A stretch of DNA of 34,737 nucleotides from JANXQE01 sp035651635 (GCA_035651635.1 DASRFK010000054.1:1-34737); one strand, 5' to 3'; shown: positions 6,958 through 14,529, numbered from the stretch's first letter. Program-made: numbers and translations. Notes: generated by a model from the sequence alone, not told the origin.

Positions 6958-7710
6958 CTAGAGGGATTCCTGCGGTAACTTTTGATATTTAACGAGTTCT
7001 TCCTGCGTCAGCTTCTCAACGCCTGTGACCTTGATCACCGGCAGGGCGGAAAACCCCTTCTTGAGCTGCTCGGCGTCATAGGCCAGAAACGAACCCAGGA
7101 GTTTGTCCCCTTGCTTTTTCGTTCTGAAGTACCCGATCTCACCGTGCTGGCCTGAATATATTGGGATCTTCGCCAAAAATTCTTTCGGAGTTCTAGGCGA
7201 AAAATCGCCGACCGGCTCGAACCTCACCACGCACACCCCCTGTGCGGCGTCGAGATGATTAAAATCTATTAAAGATTCCTGCGGCAACTTCTTGTACTGG
7301 ACGAGTTGCTCCTGGGTCAACTTTTCGACACCTGTGACCTTGATCCCCGGCAACGCGGAAAGCGCCTCCTTGAGTTGATCGGCATCATCGGCCAGAAATG
7401 AACCCAGAAGTTTGTTGCCTTGCTTTTTCGTTCTAAAATACCCGATCTCGCCGTGCTGCCCTGAATATATGGGGATCTTCGCCAAAAACTCCCCCGGAGT
7501 TTTGGGTGAGAAGTCGCCGACCGGCTCGAATCTGACCACCCAGACGCCCTTCGCCGCGTCAGGCTCGCTGACCTTTGCCCGCTGGGGCTTGGTCTGGACC
7601 TGCGCGTCACCAGACATAACCAGCGCCAGACTGGCCAACACCCAAACTGCGATCGCAAGTCCATGGCCTGTTTTGTGGCAGCATGAAATCATACGTATGC
7701 TTTTCTTCAT
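6958..7710 (-). CDS. Secreted protein made of two nearly identical ~97-residue repeats
   Basis: A 250-residue protein. A basic start (MKKSIRMISCCHK) and hydrophobic stretch (GLAIAVWVLASLALVMSG, about 17-34) form a Sec signal peptide. Two repeats follow at about 51-147 and 154-250, each starting DAA(K/Q)GV and ending KLPQESL. They share blocks such as RFEPVGDFSP, FLAKIPIYSGQHGEIGYF and IKVTGVEKLTQE. Identity is above 80 percent by eye at protein level and is visible in DNA too, so the duplication is recent or kept uniform. The protein ends exactly at the repeat boundary. The start at 7710 is well supported by AAAGGAAAC seven bases upstream. I do not recognise the family. The repeat looks like a small alpha/beta domain, and its function is unknown. 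Confidence 0.8.
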   Translation of the reverse strand: MKKSIRMISCCHKTGHGLAIAVWVLASLALVMSGDAQVQTKPQRAKVSEPDAAKGVWVVRFEPVGDFSPKTPGEFLAKIPIYSGQHGEIGYFRTKKQGNKLLGSFLADDADQLKEALSALPGIKVTGVEKLTQEQLVQYKKLPQESLIDFNHLDAAQGVCVVRFEPVGDFSPRTPKEFLAKIPIYSGQHGEIGYFRTKKQGDKLLGSFLAYDAEQLKKGFSALPVIKVTGVEKLTQEELVKYQKLPQESL

Positions 7711-7846
7711 TTGTTGTTTCCTTTCTGAAATTCAATCGATGCACGACCAACTTAATCAAGGCCCCTTTCGGCTCAGCACCGCCGGCCCAATGACGCCCTG
7801 CTCTCGGCCAGGACGAAATTTCCTGCCCTCTTTTTGCAAGCTGTTC

Positions 7847-7868
7847 ATTCTCAGCTGAAGCTGAGAAT
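7847..7868. promoter_or_regulatory. Perfect 10-base-arm palindrome upstream of the secreted repeat protein
   Basis: ATTCTCAGCT (7847-7856) and AGCTGAGAAT (7859-7868) are exact complements around two bases. It lies ~140 bases upstream of the minus-strand start at 7710, where an operator or a 5'-leader hairpin would be. The rest of 7711-8008 holds no supported gene. Confidence 0.5.
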
Positions 7869-8008
7869 AGCTTATCCTCGTCAGTACCCATATTACAACC
7901 TCAAATATGACGTTTTCGGCTTTTTCCTTTTAGTTGCATGGAAATCTGAACACGCACCAAATGGTTGACAAAAACGCGCTGTGGTACACCCTGTTTCCCT
8001 GCCGGTTT

Positions 8009-8084
8009 GCCTCGGTAGCTCAATTGGCAGAGCAGTTGACTCTTAATCAATTGGTTGAAGGTTCAAGTCCTTCCCGGGGCACCA
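8009..8084 (+). tRNA. tRNA-Lys (anticodon CTT), CCA encoded
   Basis: The full cloverleaf can be drawn. Acceptor stem GCCTCGG (8009-8015) pairs with CCGGGGC (8074-8080), with one T-G wobble. The D-arm is GCTC...GAGC. The anticodon stem-loop is GTTGA-CTCTTAA-TCAAT with anticodon CTT. The T-arm is GAAGG-TTCAAGT-CCTTC. Discriminator A81 is followed by genomic CCA (8082-8084). A perfect TTGACA lies at 7965-7970, about 39 bases before the mature 5' end, a reasonable -35 position, though the -10 is poor. Confidence 0.96.
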
Positions 8085-8085
8085 G

Positions 8086-8102
8086 CCTCGCCTGCGGCGA
8101 GG
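8086..8102 (+). terminator. Hairpin directly after tRNA-Lys
   Basis: CCTCGCC-TGC-GGCGAGG forms a 7-bp stem one base after the CCA end. No T-run follows, so it may be a processing signal or a Rho-type end rather than an intrinsic terminator. Confidence 0.35.
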
Positions 8103-8208
8103 AAATCCGAAGGCCGAAACTCGAAGGCCGAAGGGGAGCACGGCCGGACCGTCACAGGGTTAAAACGTTGAAGCGTTAAAACGGTCGAAGGCCAACTACA
8201 AACGGACC

Positions 8209-8457
8209 CTAATTCACACGGATTTCGAAGCTGGATTTTAACCAGGGATAAACATGGATCGACCTGGGCTTTTTAACGGAAGGTTCCCCGCGGAATTGAA
8301 GAAAGGACTTAGGTTGTTTAAATTCCTCAGCAGGTTCGCCCGCGTCGGCATCTTCCCAAGGCCGGGAACAAGGCCCGCAGATGTTGGGATTTTGACACGG
8401 AGTCTTCTTGAAGTGCGTCATTGGTGACCCACAACAAATGCAAATGCGAGGTTTCAT
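8209..8457 (-). CDS. Small cysteine-rich hypothetical protein (82 aa)
   Basis: The N-terminal half has zinc-knuckle-like cysteines: C6-I-C8-C9-GSPM, then C21 and NIC-GP-C about twelve residues on. The C-terminal 18 residues (IHVYPWLKSSFEIRVN) are the translation of a dispersed repeat (GGATAAACATGGAT type, also at 17756), so the gene end may have been replaced by repeat DNA. The start at 8457 has no clear ribosome site. Unknown function and only moderate evidence for coding. Confidence 0.4.
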   Translation of the reverse strand: MKPRICICCGSPMTHFKKTPCQNPNICGPCSRPWEDADAGEPAEEFKQPKSFLQFRGEPSVKKPRSIHVYPWLKSSFEIRVN

Positions 8458-9010
8458 GCGTAGTAATGGTTAAGCAGTCAATCGCGGCGTCCGAATCGTT
8501 GCAGCAATGGGCCTTCCGCTGCGGTCCCAGGCTCAACTGTATTATCGTTGGCAAAACCCGATCCTTACAAAAAGCGCATGTTTCGGTAGGGACGTCGCGC
8601 TGCGACGTCCGCGCCGCGTACCAGCGGCGCACCGAAGGAAACCATTGTGCACCCGTTTTGGTTCTGTTCCGCCCGCTGTACGGGCGGTGACATCGCAGCG
8701 CGATGTCATCTACCAATGGGACGTCGCGCTGCGACGTCCGCGCCGCGCACCAGCGGCGCACCGAAGGAAACCATTGCACCCGTTTTGGTTCTGTTCCGCC
8801 CGCTGTACGGGCGGTGACATCGCAGCGCGATGTCATCTACCAATGGGACGTCGCGCTGCGACGTCCGCGCCGCGCACTAGCGGCGCATCGAAGGAAACCA
8901 TTGTGCACCGTTTTGGTTCTGTTCCGCCCGCTGCGCGGGCGATGACATCGCAGCGCGATGTCATCTACCAATGGGACGGCGGTGACATCGCAGCGCGATG
9001 TCATCTACCA
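8458..9010. repeat. Tandem array of ~128-bp family-B repeats
   Basis: Three full units and one partial unit are head to tail. Units start with GACGTCGCGCTGCGACGTCC at 8591, 8720 and 8848; the partial fourth starts at 8974 and holds only the right arm. Each unit has the hairpin CGCCGCG..CGGCG, the string GAAGGAAACCATTG, a second hairpin CCGCCCGCTGTACGGGCGG and the end arm GACATCGCAGCGCGATGTC. Unit spacing is 129, 128 and 126 bases. Units differ by only a few bases, for example GTACCAG, GCACCAG and GCACTAG. The stretch 8458-8584 has no gene I can support. Confidence 0.9.
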
Positions 9011-10021
9011 AATGGCGCGCGCGGAGGAACCAGCGGTCCTGGTCGACAAGCGGGAAGGGACATTTCCGGGCGCAATGTACAGGGCGGCAATTCTGCCGGC
9101 TTCGGCGACCATGAGTTGTTTGAGCGGGTCCGGGCTGAGCACCTCGGCCGCGGTCCCGAACGACAGCACCCAACCGGCGAGCCATTCGAGCGATGAATCC
9201 AGGAGAGTGACGACTACGCCGTTCGGCTCGGGCTTTTCTTCCACCAATCCCCAGTTCCATTCGCGGCGCACGCGTTCGAGGACGGCGGGTTGAAAGCGGA
9301 TACGGACCATGACGAACTCGCCTTTCCGAGCCTGGCGTTGTTCCAGGTAACCCGCCAGGGAAAAATCGGCGTGGCCGGAGAAGAGTTCCCTTTCCAGCTC
9401 CAGTTTGAGGACTCGGTCGGTGCGAAAGTCGCGGACATCGCGACGCAAACGGCAGTAAGCAATCAGATGCCAGTTATCCGAGTAATACACCAGGCCGAGG
9501 GGTTCGACGGCGCGTTTGGTGACCTTGCCGCTCTGCCCGCCCCGATAATCCAGGGCGAGCACGCGCCGCTCGGCCAGCGCGCGTTGAATGGGAATCAGGC
9601 TCTGGCTGGGCATACAGGGAACGGAGCTGGAGCACCTGGGCACGACGGCGGTTGAACGCTCCAAACGTTCGAGATAATCCCGGCGATCACACGGCAAGAC
9701 CGACCGGACTTTGAGCAAGGCGGAGTCCATGTGTTTGCGCAAGGAGGCGTCCGTAAGGCGCTCGACCAGTTTGCCGGCGATCAAGAGTGCGCTGGCTTCT
9801 TCGGTCGTGAACATGGCCGGCGGGAGATGGTGCCCTTTGGCGAGGCTGTATCCAACACCGGCCTCGCCGGTAATGGGGATACCCGCCTCACTCAGAGCCG
9901 CGATGTCGCGATAAACCGTGCGAACGCTGATCTCGAAATGGCCGGCGAGATCCTCCGCGCGCACGACCCGGCGGCTGTGCAGATGCAAAGCTATCGCGAA
10001 GAGACGGTCCACGCGGTTCAT
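9005..10021 (-). CDS. WYL-domain transcriptional regulator (HTH_11 + WYL)
   Basis: A 338-residue cytoplasmic regulator of the YafY/DeoR-like class. The N-terminal winged helix (about 1-60) has VRAEDLAGHFEISVRTVYRD as the recognition part. A middle region (62-145) follows, then a WYL domain (about 150-225, with VEPLGLVYYSDNWHLIAYCR and DFRTDRVLKLEL) and a WCX-type C-terminus (about 240-320). WYL domains sense nucleic acids or small ligands. The start is the ATG at 10021; a longer open frame upstream has no support. The stop codon TAG (9005-9007) belongs to the family-B repeat end (GGTAGATGACATCGC on this strand), so the tandem array begins inside the gene. The last ~15 residues (SRLSTRTAGSSARAIW) may not be original. 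Confidence 0.92.
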   Translation of the reverse strand: MNRVDRLFAIALHLHSRRVVRAEDLAGHFEISVRTVYRDIAALSEAGIPITGEAGVGYSLAKGHHLPPAMFTTEEASALLIAGKLVERLTDASLRKHMDSALLKVRSVLPCDRRDYLERLERSTAVVPRCSSSVPCMPSQSLIPIQRALAERRVLALDYRGGQSGKVTKRAVEPLGLVYYSDNWHLIAYCRLRRDVRDFRTDRVLKLELERELFSGHADFSLAGYLEQRQARKGEFVMVRIRFQPAVLERVRREWNWGLVEEKPEPNGVVVTLLDSSLEWLAGWVLSFGTAAEVLSPDPLKQLMVAEAGRIAALYIAPGNVPSRLSTRTAGSSARAIW

Positions 10022-10027
10022 GCTGTT

Positions 10028-10055
10028 ATCATAGCACAAATGTTTGATCGACCAA
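10028..10055 (-). promoter_or_regulatory. Candidate promoter of the WYL regulator, giving a leaderless or near-leaderless mRNA
   Basis: Read on the minus strand, TTGGTC (10055-10050) and TATGAT (10033-10028) are 16 bases apart. A start 6-7 bases downstream of the -10 falls on the ATG at 10021. No ribosome site is present, which agrees with a leaderless transcript. Confidence 0.5.
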
Positions 10056-10621
10056 TAGCATGGTGAAGCCGCTGGCTTTCGATCCAAAGCGAAGCGTTTG
10101 GTGTGCAATTCGGCGTTTGGCTCGGCGGTTGGGCTATCGGAAGGATCCCAGCGAAGGTTAACGAAAACAGAGGACAATACCCGTCCAGCCGCAGAGCCAC
10201 AACAAGGCGTAGCTGAGCGTCTCCCACAGTGCCCTGCCCTGGTTCTGCCGCCCCGGGCGCGTGCCGACCCAAACGTGAGGCTCAGGCAAGGCCGTGACGT
10301 GCCGGGTCCACGCCAAAGGCGCGTGAAAATGGATTGGTATAAGCTCGCCGAAGTGTCCACCGCGAAGGCCTGGACGTGTCCTCGGCAAGGGCCGAATCAA
10401 ATCTGGTTTCGCAATCATATGGGGCAAGCTTACAGCACCTCACTGACAGCCCTATGTCAGCAGGCTTTTTAAAATGCGGAGTGCGGAGTGCGGAGTGCGG
10501 AATGGAGACGACGGAGTGGCGACGTCATGAAGGCCGGATGCCGGTCCGGTTAGGGCCGGCCGGCCCGCAAGTCCTTGCAATCGCGGTGCGCATGGTTATT
10601 TTGGCGCGAAATCCACGAACT
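10056..10621. other. Intergenic region between divergent WYL and hydrolase genes
   Basis: No gene I can assert. A minus-strand frame at 10158-10427 (89 codons) ends in a possible membrane segment (ALLWLCGWTGIVLCF) and could be a small protein or gene remnant, but it has no start signal. A heptamer TGCGGAG is repeated 3.7 times at 10475-10501. Confidence 0.4.
10475..10501. repeat. Heptamer tandem repeat TGCGGAG
   Basis: Three exact copies (10475-10495) and a partial fourth lie about 120 bases upstream of the hydrolase start. Short tandem repeats of this kind can vary in number by slippage. It is outside the coding region. Confidence 0.85.
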
Positions 10622-11590
10622 ATGCGCAACATTTTTGACCATTCGGGTTGTACAAACCGCAACTGTGTTGTCGGCTCACTCCTTCTCGGCCTGGGCCTGA
10701 TGACGGCTCCCGCCCAAGACTTCAGCAACGTACAAATTAAAGCCACCAAAGTGTCGGGCGGTATCTACATGCTGCAAGGCTCCGGCGGCAACATCGGCGT
10801 ATCCGTCGGCGACGATGGGATTGTGATCGTGGACGACCAATTCGCTCCCTTGGCACCGAAAATCAAAGCGGCGCTCAAAGAAATTACCGACAAACCGGTG
10901 CGCTTTGTTCTGAACACGCACTTTCACGGGGATCACACCGGAGGCAATGCGCAATTTGGCGCAGAGGCGACCATTATCGCCCAGGAGAATGTACGCAAGC
11001 GGCTGCAGCAAGGCGGGAACGTTGCCGGAAACTCCGTGGCGCCTGTCCCGAAAGAGGCGCTGCCGGTCGTGACGTTCAACGACCGCGCGACGGTGCATTT
11101 GAACGGAGAAGATATTCGAGCAATTCATTTCCCCAACGGCCATACTGACGGCGACAGCGTTATTTTCTTTCCCAAGGCCAACGTGGTTCACATGGGCGAC
11201 GATTTCGTCACCTACGGCTTTCCATTTGTCGACGTCCAGAATGGCGGCAGTGTCAGCGGTATGATTGCGGGGGTGGAGAAAGTCCTGACGATGGTGCCGG
11301 AGGATGTGAAGATTATTCCGGGCCATGGCCCGCTCTCCACGCCGGCCGACGTGCGAAAGTTTGTCGAGATGCTCAAAGACACGCGCGCACTGGTCGCCAA
11401 AGCGGCGACAGAAGGCAAAACCGCCGAGCAGATGAAGAACGACCATGTCCTGGCCAAATACGAAGATTTGGGCAAGGGGTTCATTAAAACCGACGCCTGG
11501 ATTGACTTGTTACTCGCCGACATCGAGAAGAATCCCAAGGGCGCCCCGGCCTACCAGGCCCACGGTCATGCCGACGAAAAGTCTCAATAA
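10622..11590 (+). CDS. Secreted metallo-beta-lactamase-fold hydrolase
   Basis: A 322-residue MBL-fold metallohydrolase, probably periplasmic. With the ATG at 10622 the protein has a signal peptide (VVGSLLLGLGLMTAPAQ, about 16-32). Metal ligands are H100-F-H102-G-D104-H105 (NTHFHGDHTGG), H174 (NGHTDGD), D193 or D194 (MGDDF) and H235 (PGHGP), a complete binuclear set. The closest described relatives are the uncharacterised secreted MBL-fold proteins often annotated as cyclase or quinoprotein-relay type; substrate specificity cannot be read. An in-frame ATG at 10592 would add ten residues. The C-terminus (AHGHADEKSQ) is short and polar. No partner gene is adjacent. Confidence 0.92.
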   Translation: MRNIFDHSGCTNRNCVVGSLLLGLGLMTAPAQDFSNVQIKATKVSGGIYMLQGSGGNIGVSVGDDGIVIVDDQFAPLAPKIKAALKEITDKPVRFVLNTHFHGDHTGGNAQFGAEATIIAQENVRKRLQQGGNVAGNSVAPVPKEALPVVTFNDRATVHLNGEDIRAIHFPNGHTDGDSVIFFPKANVVHMGDDFVTYGFPFVDVQNGGSVSGMIAGVEKVLTMVPEDVKIIPGHGPLSTPADVRKFVEMLKDTRALVAKAATEGKTAEQMKNDHVLAKYEDLGKGFIKTDAWIDLLLADIEKNPKGAPAYQAHGHADEKSQ

Positions 11591-11688
11591 TTCACATCTT
11601 CCAAATGTGGACTCGTTGAACTCATCCCTTCGCGAGTCCTATCTCCCGACCCGGAACAACGAGTGGCGCGGGTCTGCTTAATGATTCA

Positions 11689-11809
11689 GGCGTGCTTTAG
11701 AACTCGGTTTGGAGTCCCGCCTTTAGGCGGCCGGGCGCCGAAACCGCCTGAAGGCGGGACTCCAAACCCAGGTCGTCAACGCCTAAGCCGGTATTTTAAG
11801 ACACCCTCT
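11689..11809. mobile_element. MITE-like family-A element, copy 2
   Basis: Left end GGCGTGCTTTAGAAC, core GGAGTCCCGCCTTTAGGCGG facing CCGCCTGAAGGCGGGACTCC (11711-11762), and right end TATTTTAAGACACCCTCT. Both ends are slightly diverged from the AGAGCGTG consensus. It ends 23 bases before the start codon of the next gene, so that gene's promoter is either inside the element or upstream of it. Confidence 0.85.
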
Positions 11810-11832
11810 TGACCGCCAGCAGCCGAGTTCCT

Positions 11833-12531
11833 ATGCCGCGCAGTCGTATTGCCTTGGTCGGCGATTTCAATGCCGAAATCCTGGCGCACCGAGCGATCAA
11901 TGCGTCGTTCGCACTGGCAAACCAAACAGGCCAGAAGCGGTTCGAACCGCAATGGGTCGGCACCGAGACCATCGTTCCGGACCACACCGGCGCGTGGGGG
12001 GATGTTTGCGGCATCTGGTGTGTTCCGGGAAGCCCTTATCGCAATGCTGAGGGCGCTCTTTGGGCAATACAATATGCTCGCACGCGCGCCCTGCCTTTCC
12101 TGGGCACCTGCGGCGGCTACCAACATGCCTTGATCGAGTACGCCCGCAACGTTCTCAAAATCAAAGCCGCTGAGCATGCGGAGGACAACCCGTCGGCAGC
12201 CATGGCGTTGATCAGCCGATTGCAATGCGCGCTGGTCGAGCAATCCCAAAAAATCGTCTTGAGCGACAAAAATTTTGCCGCCCTGTACGGCGCCGATTCA
12301 GGCTTGGAAGGTTACCACTGCAGCTACGGCTTAAACCCGGAGTACGAGCGAGTCTTCGCCGGCACAGCCCTGCGGATCGCCGCCCGCGCCGAGAATGGCG
12401 AGGCACGCGCGTTTTGCTTAAGCGAGCACCCGTTTTTTATCGGCACAGCGTTTCAACCGGAACGCCGCGCTCTGGCCGGCTCCCTGCACCCGCTGGTGGC
12501 GGCCTTTTTCTGCGCCGCGGCCGGGGTGTAG
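11833..12531 (+). CDS. CTP-synthase C-terminal-region-like (class I amidotransferase fold) protein
   Basis: A 232-residue stand-alone domain resembling the glutaminase half of CTP synthase. The nucleophile elbow is LGTCGGYQHALIEYARNV with C93, encoded by TGC. The end motif is EHPFFIGTAFQPE, corresponding to the CTP synthase motif with FHPE. The catalytic histidine position is therefore Gln here (CAA, 12454-12456) while the Glu is kept, so ordinary glutamine hydrolysis is doubtful. Relatives are annotated in databases as CTP synthase C-terminal region-related (seleno)proteins, some with Sec at the Cys position; this is from memory. No synthetase domain is present and PyrG is not nearby. The ATG at 11833 lacks a ribosome site. 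Confidence 0.85.
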   Translation: MPRSRIALVGDFNAEILAHRAINASFALANQTGQKRFEPQWVGTETIVPDHTGAWGDVCGIWCVPGSPYRNAEGALWAIQYARTRALPFLGTCGGYQHALIEYARNVLKIKAAEHAEDNPSAAMALISRLQCALVEQSQKIVLSDKNFAALYGADSGLEGYHCSYGLNPEYERVFAGTALRIAARAENGEARAFCLSEHPFFIGTAFQPERRALAGSLHPLVAAFFCAAAGV

Positions 12532-12992
12532 AGTCGTCACCCGCCAGTCCTCCGCGATTGCCAAATTCCTCATTGGAACCATGAACCCTTGAACTTTTTG
12601 ACGAGTCACAAGTCTCCCTGTCCTCCTCCGAGGAAGAGAGCACCGGGGAGAGGAGACCTTCTCTGTTCTCATCTGTGGTCGCCCTGAATCTGTGGAACGT
12701 GCATGGAAAGCCTCCCCGTCGAGTCCAACCCGCATTGGGACCTTGAACCGCGAACAGGCGCCGTTTCGTCCTCTTCCTCTTTCTCATCCTCTTCCTCTGA
12801 AACTCCGAGGGACGAGGAAGAGGACAGGTTCATGGAAAGCTTCGACGTGTTTTTAACGCGCATTGGGACCATGAACCCAAACTGCGCTGCGAAAGCTCCA
12901 CCCTCTCCTGGGGGAGAGGGCCGGGGTGAGGGCGGGCTTTTTGCGTTCGGCACTCGGTAGCTCTCTCAACCGATCCTGACCCCAGCGAATCA
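12532..12992. other. Intergenic region with dispersed repeats and a CT-rich stretch
   Basis: No gene. It contains 12547-12590, the reverse complement of the repeat at 4144-4188. Related fragments CATTGGGACCTTGAACC (12733-12749) and CATTGGGACCATGAACC (12861-12877) follow. A pyrimidine-rich stretch is at 12766-12799 (CCTCTTCCTCTTTCTC), with an inverted purine-rich part 12808-12824. A hairpin CCCTCTCC/GGAGAGGG is at 12901-12920. Confidence 0.6.
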
Positions 12993-13189
12993 GCGGCCGC
13001 ACAGGGCAGACGCATCTAATTCTCGCGGTAGGGATGGCGCGCTGCGCCGTCCGCGCCGCGTTCAGCGGCGCAAGGCTCGAACGTGAACGTACCTCCTCGC
13101 GCATTCGTTCCGCCCGCTAAATGCGGGCGGGGACATCGCAGCGCGATGTCCCTGCCGCACGATTTAGATGCGTTTGCCCTGGCGGCCGC
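12993..13189. repeat. Inverted-repeat-bounded element carrying a family-B repeat
   Basis: The outer arms are GCGGCCGCACAGGGCAGACG (continuing to 13020) and, inverted, the complement at 13162-13189 (TTTAGATGCGTTTGCCCTGG core). About 25 of 28 positions match. Inside, 13027-13156 is a family-B repeat with ends GGTAGGGATGGCGCGCTGCG and GACATCGCAGCGCGATGTCC. The whole 197-bp unit looks like one nonautonomous element. The remaining 13190-13313 is the ackA leader. Confidence 0.7.
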
Positions 13190-13199
13190 AGCCGCGACA

Positions 13200-13228
13200 T
13201 TGACAAACCACATCGGTTCGCGAAACTG
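13200..13228 (+). promoter_or_regulatory. Candidate -35 for the ackA-xfp operon
   Basis: A perfect TTGACA is at 13200-13205, about 110 bases before the ackA start. The hexamer 17 bases on (AAACTG) is a weak -10. It lies just outside the inverted-repeat element. Confidence 0.3.
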
Positions 13229-13313
13229 TGCGGGACGGAAGGATGATCGGCACGAGCAATCAACCGCGGGGTGCGTGCCGCATTGGCGAGGAAAATTCGG
13301 GAAACGGTAGATC

Positions 13314-14504
13314 ATGCGGGATAGCTTTATTCTGACCATCAACGCGGGCTCTTCGAGCCTGAAATTCGCTCTGTTCCGCGCCGGGCCAAAACCTGTGCGT
13401 GCGCTGGCCGGTAAATTTGATCGGATTGGGTTGCCCGGCGGGAAGCTCACGATCACCGATCACGCCACTCAAAAGCGTCAGCAAAAGGGGTTTGAAGCGG
13501 CCAATCACATCGCCTGCGTCATGGAACTGGAACGCGTCCTCACTCGCAAAGCCCCAATGAAGGATGTCCGGGCTGTGGGCCATCGGATCGTGCACGGTGG
13601 ACCGCGCTATTCTCAACCCCACCGGGTGACCCCCCGGCTTCTGGAAGAACTGCGCAAAATCCGCTCCTTTGATCCGGAGCATCTGCCGGCCGAGCTAAGC
13701 CTGGTCAGGCACTTCACCGAATGTTATCCCCGCGTCCCGCAAATCGCCTGCTTCGACACCGCGTTTCACCGCGCGCTGCCTCGCGTGGCGCGGCTGCTGC
13801 CGATTCCCCGCCGGTACGAAGCCAAAGGAGTTCAGCGGTATGGTTTTCATGGACTCTCCTACAGTTACTTGCTGGCGGAACTCAAACGACTCGACGACGA
13901 CGCCGCGCGCGGCCGGCTTATTTTGGCACACCTGGGCAATGGCGCGAGCATGGCTGCCGTTCGCAACGGCCGCTCGATGGATACGACCATGGCCTTTACG
14001 CCGACGGCCGGGCTGGTAATGAGCACTCGCTCCGGCGACCTGGATCCCGGTTTGCCGGCGTACTTCGCGCGCAGTGAGGGCATGACCGCGCCACAGTTCC
14101 ACGAGATGGTTCACGCTCAGTCCGGGCTGCTGGGGATTTCAGAAACCAGCTCCGACATTCGGGACCTGCTCGAGCGCGAAAAGAGAGACGTCCGCGCGGC
14201 CGAAGCGCTGGAAATCTTCTGTTACCAGGCCCGCAAAGCGATCGGCGCTCTCACCGCCGCCTTGGGCGGGCTGGATACGCTGGTTTTTTCCGCCGGCATC
14301 GGGGAAAATTCCCCCCCGATCCGCGCCCGGATCTGTCGCGAGTTAAAATGCCTGGGAATCGAGCTTGACCCGAAACTGAATTCCGGCGGTGCGGGAATTA
14401 TCTCGAAGAAGTCCAGCAAAGTAATCGTCCGGGTCATTCCGACGGACGAAGAGCGGTATATGGCGCAAACGCTCGGGGCGATGCTCCGCGCCCGGAAAAT
14501 CTGA
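13314..14504 (+). CDS. ackA: Acetate kinase
   Basis: Cytoplasmic ASKHA-fold enzyme that interconverts acetyl phosphate + ADP and acetate + ATP. It has 396 residues (family ~400). Both signatures are present: INAGSSSLKF (9-18) and GHRIVHGGPRYS (from 89). Catalytic D148 is in CFDTAFH, followed by YGFHGLSYSYL, HLGNGAS, and the C-terminal FSAGIGENSPPIR. The ATG at 13314 gives the standard N-terminus but has no evident ribosome site. It lies 25 bases upstream of the phosphoketolase gene; together they turn xylulose-5-P or fructose-6-P into acetate with ATP gain. No phosphotransacetylase is in the window, so acetyl phosphate from phosphoketolase is the likely substrate. Confidence 0.97.
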   Translation: MRDSFILTINAGSSSLKFALFRAGPKPVRALAGKFDRIGLPGGKLTITDHATQKRQQKGFEAANHIACVMELERVLTRKAPMKDVRAVGHRIVHGGPRYSQPHRVTPRLLEELRKIRSFDPEHLPAELSLVRHFTECYPRVPQIACFDTAFHRALPRVARLLPIPRRYEAKGVQRYGFHGLSYSYLLAELKRLDDDAARGRLILAHLGNGASMAAVRNGRSMDTTMAFTPTAGLVMSTRSGDLDPGLPAYFARSEGMTAPQFHEMVHAQSGLLGISETSSDIRDLLEREKRDVRAAEALEIFCYQARKAIGALTAALGGLDTLVFSAGIGENSPPIRARICRELKCLGIELDPKLNSGGAGIISKKSSKVIVRVIPTDEERYMAQTLGAMLRARKI

Positions 14505-14529
14505 TCGAACCCTCAACCCCAAAGCTCTT

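Noticed and set aside
7607..7891. 94-codon minus-strand frame with a fairly natural N-terminus (MGTDEDKLFSASAENEQ)
   Set aside because: It overlaps the well-supported start and signal peptide of the secreted repeat protein in another frame, and spans its promoter region.
8585..9010. CRISPR-like array
   Set aside because: The units are 128 bp and identical throughout, with no unique spacers and no cas genes; it is a tandem palindromic repeat.
8507..9196. 229-codon plus-strand frame
   Set aside because: It translates the tandem repeat three times and then the antisense of the WYL gene.
10158..10427. 89-residue minus-strand protein with a membrane-like C-terminus
   Set aside because: No start signal or recognisable family; kept only as a note within the intergenic entry.
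11833..12531. Selenoprotein with in-frame TGA
   Set aside because: The nucleophile codon is TGC (Cys) and no internal TGA interrupts the gene.
12703..12960. Ser/Glu-rich 85-codon protein
   Set aside because: It is read from a pyrimidine-rich stretch and hairpin repeats; no start signal and no homology features.
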